NCBI GenBank assembly: GCA_035606335.1
Contig: DATNFP010000100.1
Span: forward strand, 1-34,994
DNA: 34,994 bases
Reading direction: 5' to 3'
Source of the DNA: DATNFP01 sp035606335
GTDB taxonomy: Bacteria; Bacteroidota; Bacteroidia; Chitinophagales; Chitinophagaceae
Each line of letters starts with the position of its first letter. Position 1 is the stretch's first letter. Shown here piece by piece: positions 1 through 8,781 of the stretch. The notes under the pieces are model-generated. The model saw only the letters and a program-made list of their open reading frames with translations. It had not been told where the DNA came from and did not search any database. The translations under genes and the position numbers were made by a program.

Positions 1-1
1 A

Positions 2-325
2 ATCTCAGTACAAGAGGTAAGACGCAAGGGAGTGGAAAATGTGGTACGGCAAGCTTTCCTTCATCTAAGTAATTGCGATGATATTTATGTTTCTTTTGAT
101 GTTGATAGCTTAGATAGCTCAATATCACGTGGCACGGGCACACCGGTAAGCAATGGCCTAAAAGAAAAAGAAGCAGAAGACCTGATAGCTTCATTTATGC
201 AACACCATAAAATATGCTGTTTTGAGCTGGCAGAAGTGAACCCAACACTTGACAAAGAAAATCTTATGGCTGAAATCGCCTTTAATATTTTACAGCGAAG
301 TGTGAACTTATTATTAATGAATTAA
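2..325 (+). CDS. Arginase family protein, C-terminal part (cut by window start)
   Basis: This is the C-terminal ~107 residues of a ureohydrolase. The frame is open to the first base of the window, so the true start lies outside; a GTG at 32 is internal. The metal-binding motif DVDSLD follows SF, and then GTGTP and a Gly-Leu turn, as in arginases. Near the end, the EVNPTLD stretch matches the conserved EVNP segment of arginase rather than that of agmatinase or formiminoglutamase, although those relatives cannot be fully excluded from a fragment. Known arginases use two Mn ions to split arginine into ornithine and urea in the cytosol. The usual Pro after DxDxxD is Ser here. It converges on the minus-strand gene at 331, with five bases between them and no clear terminator. 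Ornithine aminotransferase, the next catabolic step, is encoded at 24634-25860. Confidence 0.85.
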   Translation: MSVQEVRRKGVENVVRQAFLHLSNCDDIYVSFDVDSLDSSISRGTGTPVSNGLKEKEAEDLIASFMQHHKICCFELAEVNPTLDKENLMAEIAFNILQRSVNLLLMN

Positions 326-330
326 AATGA

Positions 331-837
331 TCACTTAGTAATCACAAATTTCATTGATTTTCCTGAAGCCTCTGTACTATCGGGGCGTTTTACAATTACC
401 CGATCGAAATACAAGGTATCACCGTTTTTTACACGCTGATAAATTGTTTGAGATATATCGCTGGTTAGCGTATCGCCTGGGCAATATTCTAAAAGATAAT
501 CGGTAAGCATAACCAGGTTGCCTGCCGAATCTTCGTATAAGTTACGTTCCGCATAATTAAAGATAAAACTGCTAACTGTATAAATAACACCAGCCGAATC
601 CATAGAAGTAAGCCCCTGTTTTAACAATGAGTCAAAAACAAACTTATTTACTGTGCCGCCGCTAAGAGTAGAATGTCCAAGATAAACAGGTATTGGCTTA
701 TATCTAATCTTACCTTTTTGCTCTGTTGGATTCTCTACTAACTTATTTGTCTGTGTTTTCTTTTGTTGCGCCCAAAGGGTGACTGCAAAAAAAAGGAAGA
801 ATACCCCGAGCAATATGTTTGAAATACTTCTCATCAA
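331..837 (-). CDS. Secreted protein with a GldM C-terminal-like domain
   Basis: A 168-residue protein with an N-terminal signal peptide (hydrophobic core about residues 8-22, cleavage likely after WAQ). The mature part has a Gly-Gly-x-Val segment, a V-x-S-F strand near the middle, and a C-terminal pattern GDTLYFDRVIVKRPDS followed by KFVI. This closely resembles the last domain of the gliding/type IX secretion protein GldM, which ends with a GD-x-[VL]-Y-[FI]-(x)n-GPDG pattern. GldM itself is about 500 residues with an inner-membrane helix; this protein is only the periplasmic end module. The gene starts 8 bases after the stop of valS and is probably co-transcribed with it. Function unknown: a peptidoglycan- or GldK/N-interacting accessory is possible, but this is inference from fold-level resemblance by eye. 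Confidence 0.6.
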   Translation of the reverse strand: MMRSISNILLGVFFLFFAVTLWAQQKKTQTNKLVENPTEQKGKIRYKPIPVYLGHSTLSGGTVNKFVFDSLLKQGLTSMDSAGVIYTVSSFIFNYAERNLYEDSAGNLVMLTDYLLEYCPGDTLTSDISQTIYQRVKNGDTLYFDRVIVKRPDSTEASGKSMKFVITK

Positions 838-845
838 TTTTGATA

Positions 846-3479
846 TTACAATAAACTTATGCTTTCTTCTATTGCCTTTATCTTAGCTACAGCATCCGCA
901 TGTTTTTTTCTTTCAACTTCCACTACTTCGGTTTTTGCATTCTGAACAAAACGATCGTTACTCAGCTTCTTTTCTATACTCACTAAAAATCCCTTCAAAT
1001 AGTCGAGCTCTTTTTGCATTTGCTCCTTTTGCTGTTTAGAATCAATAGTTGCAGAAGCGGCTTCAATATACAGCTTATCTGTATTTACCACAATAGAGAT
1101 CGCCCCCTGTATCGCTTCATCTGTATAGCCAATAGTCTCTGCATTTATTTGCCTACGTAATATACTCTGCACCGCCTCATAAAAGGCATGATGCTTAGTA
1201 TCTATCCATAATTTAACAGTGTCCTTAGGTTTTAATTGATTTTTATTACGGGTATCACGGATAGCTGTAATTAACTCTTGCAGTTGTGTACCTTGTTTTA
1301 AAACCTCCGTATTTATTTCACTTGCTACCGGTAGTTGGCGAATAATAATATCATTTCCTTTGTGCCGGTTGCGAAGCTTATGGTATATCTCTTCTGTAAC
1401 GAATGGCATGTATGGATGCAATAATTGCAACAATTGTTCGTACAAATTAACGGTACGTTCCAATACATGAGCAGATATGGATTGTTCAGGAAGAGGTTTT
1501 ATCCATTCCAGATACCAGGAACAAAAATCATCCCAGATAAGTGAGTATATTGTTTTGAGCCCTTCACTTAAACGAAAATCTTTAAACAGCAATGTAATTT
1601 CCTGTGAGACTTGCTCAAAACGTTGCTCCATCCAATCGAGAGCAAATCTTATAGTCCCGTCTTCCGTATTATCATCTGCGCGAGCCTCCCAGCTTTTTAT
1701 AAGCTTCAGCGCATTCCACATTTTGTTACAAAAATTGCGTCCCTGTTCCAGACTTCCCTCATCAAACAAAAGATCATTACCTGCAGGAGATGAAATCATA
1801 ACACTAAAACGGACAGCATCAGCTCCAAAATCGTCTATGAGCTTTAACAAATCAGGAGAATTACCAAGCTGTTTGCTCATCTTCCTACCCTTTTCATCAC
1901 GAACAATACCAGTAAAATATACTTTATCAAATGGCTTTTGCCCTATAAACTCATAGCCAGCCATTATCATACGTGCCACCCAAAAGAAAATGATCTCCGG
2001 GGCCGTTACTAATGTTGCGGTTGGATAATAATATTTCAGGTCATCATTGTCAGGATTTTGGTTCCAATCGAAAACCTGCATAGGCCAAAGCCAGCTACTA
2101 AACCAGGTATCCAATACATCATCATCCTGCTTTAATTCCGGTTTTTCAAGATACAATGCCGGTTTTTTGTCGCGATATTGAGCATAAGCATCGTTTTCAG
2201 TTTTAGCAACATAATAGGTTCCTTCAGCATCGTACCAGGCAGGGATGCGTTGCCCCCACCAAAGCTGGCGGCTGATACACCAATCTTTTATATTCTCCAT
2301 CCAATGGCGATAAAGATTCCTGAACTTAGCCGGATGAAATTCAATTGCATCATTCATTACCGAATCCAGCGCTGGCTTAGCCATTTCCTGCATGTTACAC
2401 CACCATTGCATTGACAAGCGCGGCTCTATCACAGCATCCGTTCTTTCAGAATAGCCCACCTGATTGCTGTATTCTTCCTCTTTTACAAGGTTGCCTGCAG
2501 CGCGAAGATCTTCAACAATTTTTTTACGTACCGCAAAACGATCCTGACCTACATATAACTGTGCAGCTTCACTCATAGTTCCATCATCATTCAGAGTATC
2601 CACCACCTGCAGGTTATGTTTCAATCCCAGGTTGTAGTCATTCAGATCATGAGCAGGAGTAACTTTTAGCGCACCGGTACCAAATTCTTTATCAATATAT
2701 TCATCGAAAATAATTGGTATTCGCCGATTGATGAGTGGAACAAAACAAAAGCGTCCTTTTAAGTGGGCGTATCTTTCATCATCAGGATGCACACAAACGG
2801 CAGTATCTCCCAATATAGTCTCGGGACGTACAGTTGCTATGGTTATGTATTCTTCTTTATCACCATCCAACCGATATCTTACATAGTATAGTTTAGAGTT
2901 CGTCTGCTTATAAATAACTTCTTCATCACTAAGAGCAGTTTTAGCTTTGGGATCCCAATTAATCATTTTTACGCCCCTGTAGATATAGCCTTTATTATAC
3001 AATTCCACAAAAACACGTATTACTGCTGCGTAGTATGAATCGTCCATTGTAAAAGCAGTCCGATCCCAGTCGAGCGCGCAGCCAAGCTTACGTAATTGTT
3101 TCAGGATAATTCCACCATACTTCTCTTTCCATTCCCATGCATATTTCAAAAACTCGTTTCTTGATAATGTTTTTTTATCAATTCCCTTTTCACGAAGCAT
3201 ACCAACCACTTTTGCTTCTGTAGCAATAGAGGCATGATCTGTACCGGGCACCCAGCATGTATTATAACCAAGCATCTTAGCACGGCGTATCAGGACATCC
3301 TGCACTGTATCGTTGAGCGCATGCCCCATATGCAATACCCCTGTTACATTCGGAGGGGGAATTATAATTGTATATGGTGGCCTATCATCCGGTTGCGAAC
3401 TAAAGTATCCAGACTCATTCCAGTATTCATACCACTTTTCTTCGGCTTCGTTATGTTGAAAATTCTTGCTTAAATCCAT
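846..3479 (-). CDS. valS: Valyl-tRNA synthetase
   Basis: Cytosolic class Ia aminoacyl-tRNA synthetase that charges tRNA-Val with valine. The 877-residue length is normal for the family. The ATP-binding HIGH motif appears as HMGH at residues 50-53, directly after PPPNVTG, and the KMSKS loop as KMSKQ at residues 533-537. Between them lies the CP1 editing domain (about residues 200-350) that removes mischarged threonine. The anticodon-binding domain occupies about 590-750, and the C-terminal ~65 residues form the charged coiled coil typical of ValRS. The ATG at 3479 is supported by a -7 promoter element 30 bases upstream and by the expected N-terminal sequence (EEKWYEYW). It is the first gene of a probable two-gene transcript with the GldM-like gene at 331-837. 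Confidence 0.98.
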   Translation of the reverse strand: MDLSKNFQHNEAEEKWYEYWNESGYFSSQPDDRPPYTIIIPPPNVTGVLHMGHALNDTVQDVLIRRAKMLGYNTCWVPGTDHASIATEAKVVGMLREKGIDKKTLSRNEFLKYAWEWKEKYGGIILKQLRKLGCALDWDRTAFTMDDSYYAAVIRVFVELYNKGYIYRGVKMINWDPKAKTALSDEEVIYKQTNSKLYYVRYRLDGDKEEYITIATVRPETILGDTAVCVHPDDERYAHLKGRFCFVPLINRRIPIIFDEYIDKEFGTGALKVTPAHDLNDYNLGLKHNLQVVDTLNDDGTMSEAAQLYVGQDRFAVRKKIVEDLRAAGNLVKEEEYSNQVGYSERTDAVIEPRLSMQWWCNMQEMAKPALDSVMNDAIEFHPAKFRNLYRHWMENIKDWCISRQLWWGQRIPAWYDAEGTYYVAKTENDAYAQYRDKKPALYLEKPELKQDDDVLDTWFSSWLWPMQVFDWNQNPDNDDLKYYYPTATLVTAPEIIFFWVARMIMAGYEFIGQKPFDKVYFTGIVRDEKGRKMSKQLGNSPDLLKLIDDFGADAVRFSVMISSPAGNDLLFDEGSLEQGRNFCNKMWNALKLIKSWEARADDNTEDGTIRFALDWMEQRFEQVSQEITLLFKDFRLSEGLKTIYSLIWDDFCSWYLEWIKPLPEQSISAHVLERTVNLYEQLLQLLHPYMPFVTEEIYHKLRNRHKGNDIIIRQLPVASEINTEVLKQGTQLQELITAIRDTRNKNQLKPKDTVKLWIDTKHHAFYEAVQSILRRQINAETIGYTDEAIQGAISIVVNTDKLYIEAASATIDSKQQKEQMQKELDYLKGFLVSIEKKLSNDRFVQNAKTEVVEVERKKHADAVAKIKAIEESISLL

Positions 3480-3508
3480 TTTTTATAGAAACTCCATTTG
3501 TAAGTCTG

Positions 3509-3516
3509 CAAAGATA
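3509..3516 (-). promoter_or_regulatory. Promoter -7 element of valS
   Basis: On the minus strand this reads TATCTTTG, a full match to the Bacteroidota -7 consensus TAnnTTTG. It lies 30 bases upstream of the valS ATG, which implies a leader of roughly 20-25 bases. No convincing TTTG -33 box is visible at the usual spacing. Confidence 0.65.
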
Positions 3517-3620
3517 ATTATCTATGCCGAGTAGATAGATAAAGAAATTTAAATGTATTGTCTTTTTAAATATTAGAACTATTGCCAATACAAAATGCGT
3601 GATAATAAAAATTCCTAAAA

Positions 3621-3628
3621 TAACTTTG
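3621..3628 (+). promoter_or_regulatory. Promoter -7 element of the aldo/keto reductase
   Basis: TAACTTTG matches the -7 consensus TAnnTTTG and ends 20 bases before the ATG at 3649. The -33 region is A/T-rich without a clear TTTG at 17-23 bases. It shares a 170-base divergent intergenic region with the valS promoter. Confidence 0.6.
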
Positions 3629-3648
3629 GAACTGAAAATCTACCACAA

Positions 3649-4599
3649 ATGGAAAAACGTAAAATAGGAAGTACGGGAATTGAAATAGCTCCGCTTGTAT
3701 TAGGAGGAAATGTATTCGGATGGACAGTTGATGAACAGAATGCTTTTAAGATATTTGATGCTTTTGTGGATGCCGGCCTTAATTGTATAGACACTGCAGA
3801 TGGCTATTCTAAATGGGCTCGGGGCAATAAAGGCGGAGAATCTGAAACCATTATAGGAAACTGGCTGAAAAAAAGCGGTAAAAGAGATAAGGTAATTATT
3901 GCTACTAAGGTGGGTACCGAGATGGCCCCAAATAAAAAAGGCTTATCTAAAAAGTACATTTTACAGGAAATAGAAGATTCTTTAAAAAGGCTACAGACTG
4001 ATCATATAGACCTTTATCAATCACATTTTGACGATCTAAATACTCCAGTACAAGAGACACTTGAGGCATATGCACAATTAATAAAGGAAGGAAAAGTAGT
4101 TGGCATTGGCGCTTCTAATTTATCACCCGAACGCCTCGTGGAATCCTTAAAGACCAGCAAAGAACTAAATATACCATCCTATCAATGCCTGCAACCGCAG
4201 TACAATTTATATGACCGGGAAAAGTTTGAAAAAGAATATGAACAGATCTGTAAGGAATGGAACCTGGGTGTGATATGTTATTATTCATTAGCAGCAGGTT
4301 TCCTTACAGGTAAATACAGATCTGAAGCAGATATGAACAAAAGCCCAAGAGGGCAAGGCGTTAAAAAATATATGAATACAAGAGGTTTCAATATTTTAAG
4401 AGCACTCGATGAAGTAGCAAAGGAATATAACTCGACTCTTGCAAGCGTTTCCTTAGCCTGGATAATAGCTCAACCCCATATTACTGCCCCAATAGCGAGT
4501 GCCACCAGTGTAGATCAATTACAAGACCTTGTTAAAGCAACACAACTTAAGCTGGACAAAACAGCTATCAATAAACTAACTCAAGCAAGCACCTATTAA
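3649..4599 (+). CDS. Aldo/keto reductase
   Basis: A 316-residue NAD(P)H-dependent oxidoreductase of the AKR superfamily ((alpha/beta)8 barrel, cytosolic). The catalytic tetrad is visible: Asp48 and Tyr53 in DTADGYS, Lys87 in IIATKVG, and His126 in LYQSHFDD. The N-terminal MEKRKIGSTGIEIAPLVLG and the C-terminal IASATSVDQL cofactor-phosphate region are typical of the YajO/Tas-like branch. The substrate cannot be told from sequence. It has its own promoter and is followed after 67 bases by an unrelated secreted protein. A second, frameshifted member of the family lies at 8782-9794; the two differ clearly and are not a recent duplication. Confidence 0.93.
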   Translation: MEKRKIGSTGIEIAPLVLGGNVFGWTVDEQNAFKIFDAFVDAGLNCIDTADGYSKWARGNKGGESETIIGNWLKKSGKRDKVIIATKVGTEMAPNKKGLSKKYILQEIEDSLKRLQTDHIDLYQSHFDDLNTPVQETLEAYAQLIKEGKVVGIGASNLSPERLVESLKTSKELNIPSYQCLQPQYNLYDREKFEKEYEQICKEWNLGVICYYSLAAGFLTGKYRSEADMNKSPRGQGVKKYMNTRGFNILRALDEVAKEYNSTLASVSLAWIIAQPHITAPIASATSVDQLQDLVKATQLKLDKTAINKLTQASTY

Positions 4600-4666
4600 G
4601 GGCATAATTTTATTATCTGCTATACAAGAAACGCATTTATTTGCGTTATCAATATGCGTAAAGATC

Positions 4667-5092
4667 ATGAGTAGTATGAAAATTCTATTTCCCGTATTAC
4701 TGTTTTTAACAATAAAATGTACGGCTCAAAATATTAAAAAGGAAAGTCCCATTGATATTTCTTACACAAAATGCACCAATAAAGACACTTCATCTGCCGG
4801 TATATGTAACTGTGCATTTAAAGCATATGCAGATTGGGACAAGGAACTAAATAAGTATTATAACCGACTAAGGAAAGTAATGCATAATGAAAAGGACAAA
4901 GAAGCTCTGGAAAAAGCAGAAGCGGCGTGGCTGTTATACAGAGATGCAGAGTTCAGCTCATACGATTTTATGTTTAACAAGACGGGGACAAAATGGAGCA
5001 AGACACGAGCAGATAGCAGAATCAATGTGGTAAGGGATAGAGTAATGCAACTAAAAACTTACTATGATACGCTTACTAAAGCAAAGGATTAG
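4667..5092 (+). CDS. Secreted LprI/DUF1311-like protein
   Basis: A protein of 141 residues from the ATG at 4667, or 138 from the ATG at 4676; the second start puts the signal peptide (MKILFPVLLFL...) directly at the N-terminus and I prefer it slightly. After cleavage near CTAQ, the mature domain has the pattern of the LprI N-terminal (DUF1311) family: paired Cys residues (CTNKD...GICNC), then DKELNKYYNRL, and the signature AEAAWLLYRDAEF. Members of this family are periplasmic, and some are lysozyme inhibitors (mycobacterial LprI); whether this one inhibits lysozyme is inference. A short hairpin (AACGCA/TGCGTT, 4630-4647) lies in the gap before it. Confidence 0.75.
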   Translation: MSSMKILFPVLLFLTIKCTAQNIKKESPIDISYTKCTNKDTSSAGICNCAFKAYADWDKELNKYYNRLRKVMHNEKDKEALEKAEAAWLLYRDAEFSSYDFMFNKTGTKWSKTRADSRINVVRDRVMQLKTYYDTLTKAKD

Positions 5093-5186
5093 CTAATAAT
5101 TTCACCATTAATAAATCATGAAGCAATGGAAAAAGGAAGGCACCTGGCTTAAAGACCGAAAATGGATTTCCTTCCGGCAATTAACT

Positions 5187-6263
5187 TCATTTTTCTATTC
5201 TTACATACCCTGTATTATTTCCCGATACAACCCGTACGACGTATATACCGCTTGCAGACGATTGGATATTGACTTTGTTCAGGTTGCTGTAATTGTTGAT
5301 CAGCTTACCGCTCATATCAAATATTTCAATGGTATAGCTTTTCCAGCTACCAGGTATTTCGACAGTAAAAACTCCATCCTTTGAGGGGTTGGGGTAAGCA
5401 TTTAAAAATTGGATAGCCGGTTTTGCATCAGCAACACTTAATATGGTATGCCTGTAATGATCTCTGAAAGTAATTGCGGTAGGAATTTCAATACCCGCAA
5501 CAACCTCGGTAGTTACATACAAGGCAGGATAATGCTCACCGCTTACCAGCCATTTGTATTCCATTGTATGACGTGGGAGACCAATGGTAGTGCCACTATA
5601 AGATATAGTATCTAATTCATGTATATCTGACTTTATCCGAATGCAATTGACACCTGTTGTAAAATATGGTGTAATAATCGTTCCCCAGCCATCCACTATG
5701 TTTTTCCTGTATCCCTGCATTTTTATTCTACCAACAGAAGGGATGTTTAGATCAAACAAATAATTATTACTGTCGGTGTTATTATATTTCAAAGGGAAAG
5801 TATATATCACATCATCATTAGTATAGTTTACCGGAGCGGGGAAACCACTTATAGTTGCAGCAAATGCATCTGCGACATAGCGGTCAGGGCCATGCAACTG
5901 ATCGAAAAAAGTATAAATATTAGTCACTTTAACCGGCAAAGGAATTGATATGCCAAAGCCACCAAGGCTGTCTGCGACTTTATGGCCATAGGCAGTAGGT
6001 GATATCAATAAGGCAAACAAAGAATTGACATCTGAAGCCAACTTATAACTATCTATAGCCTGTGCTACCGGGAAAAGGCTGCTAAAGTCCCATGAATAGT
6101 TTGCACCTGTTTTGGTAAGATCAATACCACTGCCAGCAGGCAATACTATGCTATGTCTCAAAGTATCGCCAACTACCGGCATGTCGCCTGCAGTAATCGT
6201 AATCTGCGAAACAGCACGAAATACTATAAAACTCAAACAAAATATAAATAATAACCGTTTCAT
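5187..6263 (-). CDS. Secreted protein with T9SS C-terminal sorting domain
   Basis: A 358-residue protein with a signal peptide (residues 1-19, cleavage near AVS-Q). A body of ~260 residues follows, rich in Asn, Asp, Thr and aromatic residues and of no recognised family. The last ~75 residues are a clear type-A T9SS sorting domain: NAYPNPSKDG, then a strand with IEIFDMSGKLI, then SGIYVVRV and a basic end (VRIEK). Proteins with this tail are exported through the outer membrane by the type IX secretion system, and the tail is removed or anchored to A-LPS. Related proteins start with a similar 'ITAGDMPVVGDTLR' block and occur as single genes in Chitinophagales. Its role is unknown. It is monocistronic with its own promoter. 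Confidence 0.88.
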   Translation of the reverse strand: MKRLLFIFCLSFIVFRAVSQITITAGDMPVVGDTLRHSIVLPAGSGIDLTKTGANYSWDFSSLFPVAQAIDSYKLASDVNSLFALLISPTAYGHKVADSLGGFGISIPLPVKVTNIYTFFDQLHGPDRYVADAFAATISGFPAPVNYTNDDVIYTFPLKYNNTDSNNYLFDLNIPSVGRIKMQGYRKNIVDGWGTIITPYFTTGVNCIRIKSDIHELDTISYSGTTIGLPRHTMEYKWLVSGEHYPALYVTTEVVAGIEIPTAITFRDHYRHTILSVADAKPAIQFLNAYPNPSKDGVFTVEIPGSWKSYTIEIFDMSGKLINNYSNLNKVNIQSSASGIYVVRVVSGNNTGYVRIEK

Positions 6264-6282
6264 TTAAAGAGCATTGCGTCAT

Positions 6283-6290
6283 CAAATCTA
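6283..6290 (-). promoter_or_regulatory. Promoter -7 element of the T9SS cargo gene
   Basis: The minus strand reads TAGATTTG (consensus TAnnTTTG), ending 19 bases upstream of the ATG at 6263. No clear -33 box. Confidence 0.5.
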
Positions 6291-6374
6291 TGAAACATAA
6301 ATTATATGATAGTTTATTGTTAATATTAAAGGCATGATTTTAGTTTTAATAATTTTAAGCAACAAATAAACATT

Positions 6375-6770
6375 ATGGAAGAAAAACGTAATGAGGCCAC
6401 ACCCCAAAGGCCACAAGGCGACCGCGTATTGGATGCGCCATCTCTAACAATAGATCTGCAACACTATATAAAGCAAATCCGCAGTGAAGAACCGTGGAGC
6501 AAATCGGACCGAAACTCTATAACTGTTTTTAAGTCGAGTAACATGACGATAGTCGTTGTAGGGCTGCATGCTGGTACAGAAATGAAAACGCATATTGCAC
6601 AGGGAACAATAAGTGTACAGGTAATAGAAGGGAAAATAAAATTTATTACAGAACAACAATCCGTTGAGATAGACGAACAGCAAATTGTTACGCTTCATGC
6701 AAACATTCCACATAGTGTTATTGCAATTGAAGAGACAATATTTTTGTTAACAACCGCAAGCGGGAAATAG
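6375..6770 (+). CDS. Small cupin-domain protein
   Basis: A 131-residue cytosolic protein with a single cupin barrel (about residues 45-128). The core pattern is visible as VVVGLHAGTEMKTHIAQG, IEGKIKF and LHANIPHSVIA, where His residues at the start and end of the barrel could bind a metal. The first cupin motif has only one His instead of HxH, so metal binding may be altered. Such proteins are often annotated 'cupin domain-containing'; their ligands are generally unknown. Its stop lies 26 bases before the CvfB-like gene, which has its own -7 element starting right after this stop codon. Confidence 0.75.
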   Translation: MEEKRNEATPQRPQGDRVLDAPSLTIDLQHYIKQIRSEEPWSKSDRNSITVFKSSNMTIVVVGLHAGTEMKTHIAQGTISVQVIEGKIKFITEQQSVEIDEQQIVTLHANIPHSVIAIEETIFLLTTASGK

Positions 6771-6771
6771 A

Positions 6772-6779
6772 TACCTTTG
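6772..6779 (+). promoter_or_regulatory. Promoter -7 element of the CvfB-like gene
   Basis: TACCTTTG is a full TAnnTTTG match between the cupin stop and the ATG at 6797. A TTTG at 6743-6746, inside the cupin gene, is 25 bases upstream, slightly longer than the normal -33/-7 spacing. Confidence 0.6.
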
Positions 6780-6796
6780 CAACTCATTTTTAAAGC

Positions 6797-7630
6797 ATGG
6801 TACAAGTAGGCAGGTACAATACATTGAGAGTAGTTAAAGTTGTTGAATTTGGAATGTACCTTGATGGAGGTGAAGATGAAATATTGCTTCCTAAACGTTT
6901 TGTCCCTGCAGATCTGAAAGAAGAAGATGATGTTGAAGTATTTATTTACCATGACTCAGAAAACCGCCTTATAGCCACTACACAGCATCCTAGAGGGATA
7001 GTAGGTGACATTGTAAATCTGAAGGTGGTGAGCACCACAAAACAAGGAGCTTTTCTTGATTGGGGCTTAATGAAAGATCTATTCGTGCCGTTATCGCAAC
7101 AGGTATCGAGAATGATCGAGGGTCAATCTTATTTTGTGTATATATACATAGATGAACAAACAGGCCGTGTGGCAGCTACTGAAAAAATAGCACCTTATCT
7201 AAGCAATGAACATCTTACAATTAAAGAGAGGGAACCTGTAGATCTACTTATTTATCGCCAGACTGAAATAGGCTACCAGGTTATCATCAATCATAAATAC
7301 AACGGACTTTTACATTCTAACGAGGTCTTTCGCGATATAGAAATTGGAGAGACTTCAAAGGGATTTATTAAAACCATCCGCCCCGATAATAAGATAGATG
7401 TATCTCTTGGGATAATGGGCTATAAAAGGGTAGAAGATGAGTCGACCAAGATATTAAGATTACTGCAGGAAAACGACGGGTACCTACCCTATCATGATAA
7501 ATCCGATCCGGAAGAGATCTACTCATTTTTTGGTATGAGTAAAAAAACATTTAAAATGACAATCGGCGCTTTGTATAAACAACATAAAGTTACGCTGACC
7601 CAATCAGGAATAAAGCTTGCTGAAGATTAA
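6797..7630 (+). CDS. S1 RNA-binding protein, CvfB/YitL family
   Basis: A 277-residue cytosolic protein built of consecutive S1-like OB folds and a C-terminal winged-helix domain, as in CvfB. Visible segments: residues 1-60 (GRYNTLRVVKVVEFGMYLD, then ILLPKRFVP), residues 68-130 (GDIVNLKVVSTTKQGAFLDWG, then DLFVP), a third OB fold at about 140-210, and a C-terminal winged helix with SFFGMSKKTFKMTIGALYK. In staphylococci CvfB is an RNA-binding virulence regulator; its function in Bacteroidota is unknown. Length and order are normal for the family. The gene converges on the MBL-fold gene with 12 bases between stop codons. Confidence 0.9.
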   Translation: MVQVGRYNTLRVVKVVEFGMYLDGGEDEILLPKRFVPADLKEEDDVEVFIYHDSENRLIATTQHPRGIVGDIVNLKVVSTTKQGAFLDWGLMKDLFVPLSQQVSRMIEGQSYFVYIYIDEQTGRVAATEKIAPYLSNEHLTIKEREPVDLLIYRQTEIGYQVIINHKYNGLLHSNEVFRDIEIGETSKGFIKTIRPDNKIDVSLGIMGYKRVEDESTKILRLLQENDGYLPYHDKSDPEEIYSFFGMSKKTFKMTIGALYKQHKVTLTQSGIKLAED

Positions 7631-7642
7631 CAGTTGCTCACT

Positions 7643-8608
7643 CTAAAATGCTTTTCTTTTTTTGGTTTTCAGCAATGCTACGGTAACAGCAGCAGTAATG
7701 ATTGATAAACCTACCACAAGTAGCAATACAGAAGACCTTTTTTGTTTAGGAGGTATGTACTTCACTCCACTTGCATCTATTACAGCAGCATCCTTCAAAT
7801 ACCTTCCATGTTTAGGCAAAGCGAGTTCATTAAAATGTGCTGCAAGGTTATTTAATGCTATTTGCATTTCGGGGCCTTTCATCGGTTTACCATGGCCGGT
7901 TGCTACTACTATGGGTCCAAGGTCTGCAAGGTTGCGTACTGAATTTCGTGCTGCTTCCCAATCATAAGTGAAATATTTGGGAGGGCCTGATATTTTTTTG
8001 GCTTGTGTCATTACAGACAATACAGATTCCTGATTGGTTGTCACAAAGGCATCGCCTGCTATCAACACCTTATCTCTTTTCCTGAACAAGCTGATATGAC
8101 CGGGGGCGTGGCCGGGTGTGTATATATACTCCCATTCAGGCAGACCCGGAACAGAACCATCAGGTGGAAGTATCTGCAAATAATGCTCTATATCAATCGG
8201 CTTCTTAGGGTATATCCAGGCCATAGAAGCCATTAATCCACCTCCTACAGACGCATCAGGTGGTGGATAAGATGACTTCCCTGTGAGGTAGGGTATTTCT
8301 AAATAATGGGAATATACCGGCACACCCCATTCTTCTGCTAGTTTTAATAATGAACCAGTATGATCAAAATGTCCATGAGTTAAAATAATAGCAGAAGGTT
8401 TGCTACCGGCACCAAAAAGCTCCGCAGCAATCTTTTTTATTTTTACTGCTGATGATTTTAGTCCTGTATCTACTAATACCCAATTATCCCCCAGCCCATT
8501 CCGAATCATATACATATTCACAAAAATGTCTTTAGTGCCCCATACATTGGGTGCTACATTAAAGTACAGTGTGTGAACTTCTTTCTTATGATTCAATTCT
8601 TCTTTCAT
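7643..8608 (-). CDS. MBL-fold metallo-hydrolase with C-terminal membrane anchor
   Basis: A 321-residue protein with the metallo-beta-lactamase fold. The zinc motif HGHFDH is at residues 78-83 and is followed by TPGHAPGH, a GDAF motif and ATGHGKP near the end of the domain, so all metal ligands look present. The last ~35 residues carry one membrane helix (SVLLLVVGLSIITAAV) with a basic KTKKRKAF tail. There is no N-terminal signal peptide, so the catalytic domain is probably tail-anchored on the cytoplasmic face; that topology is inference. Substrate unknown: relatives include glyoxalase II-like thioesterases and lactonases. Confidence 0.88.
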   Translation of the reverse strand: MKEELNHKKEVHTLYFNVAPNVWGTKDIFVNMYMIRNGLGDNWVLVDTGLKSSAVKIKKIAAELFGAGSKPSAIILTHGHFDHTGSLLKLAEEWGVPVYSHYLEIPYLTGKSSYPPPDASVGGGLMASMAWIYPKKPIDIEHYLQILPPDGSVPGLPEWEYIYTPGHAPGHISLFRKRDKVLIAGDAFVTTNQESVLSVMTQAKKISGPPKYFTYDWEAARNSVRNLADLGPIVVATGHGKPMKGPEMQIALNNLAAHFNELALPKHGRYLKDAAVIDASGVKYIPPKQKRSSVLLLVVGLSIITAAVTVALLKTKKRKAF

Positions 8609-8781
8609 AAATAAATGAATTTTAAGGTTGAATACGATTAGTAATGGATTTTGATATGATGCAATAAAAGTATGCCAAACATTTTTTTAATATTACTAAT
8701 TCTTTCACTTAATGTAGCCATAGTTATTATCCATTATATCCAGCGTTTCATTCACCTTAATTTTAGCTTAAACATTCACAC

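Noticed and set aside
1..325. Arginase and rocD as one arginine-catabolic operon
   Set aside because: They are about 24 kb apart and on opposite strands, with many unrelated genes between.
1477..1956. 159-codon plus-strand frame
   Set aside because: Lies wholly antisense to valS, whose motifs are unambiguous; the translated sequence is low in complexity and has no family features.
4630..4647. Hairpin AACGCA/TGCGTT as terminator of the first aldo/keto reductase
   Set aside because: Only six base pairs and no T run after it; too weak to call a terminator.
5118..5384. Small plus-strand frame after the LprI-like gene
   Set aside because: Mostly antisense to the T9SS sorting domain of the gene at 5187-6263, and no promoter or recognisable protein.
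7662..7967. 101-codon plus-strand frame
   Set aside because: Antisense to the MBL-fold hydrolase, which has all metal-binding motifs.
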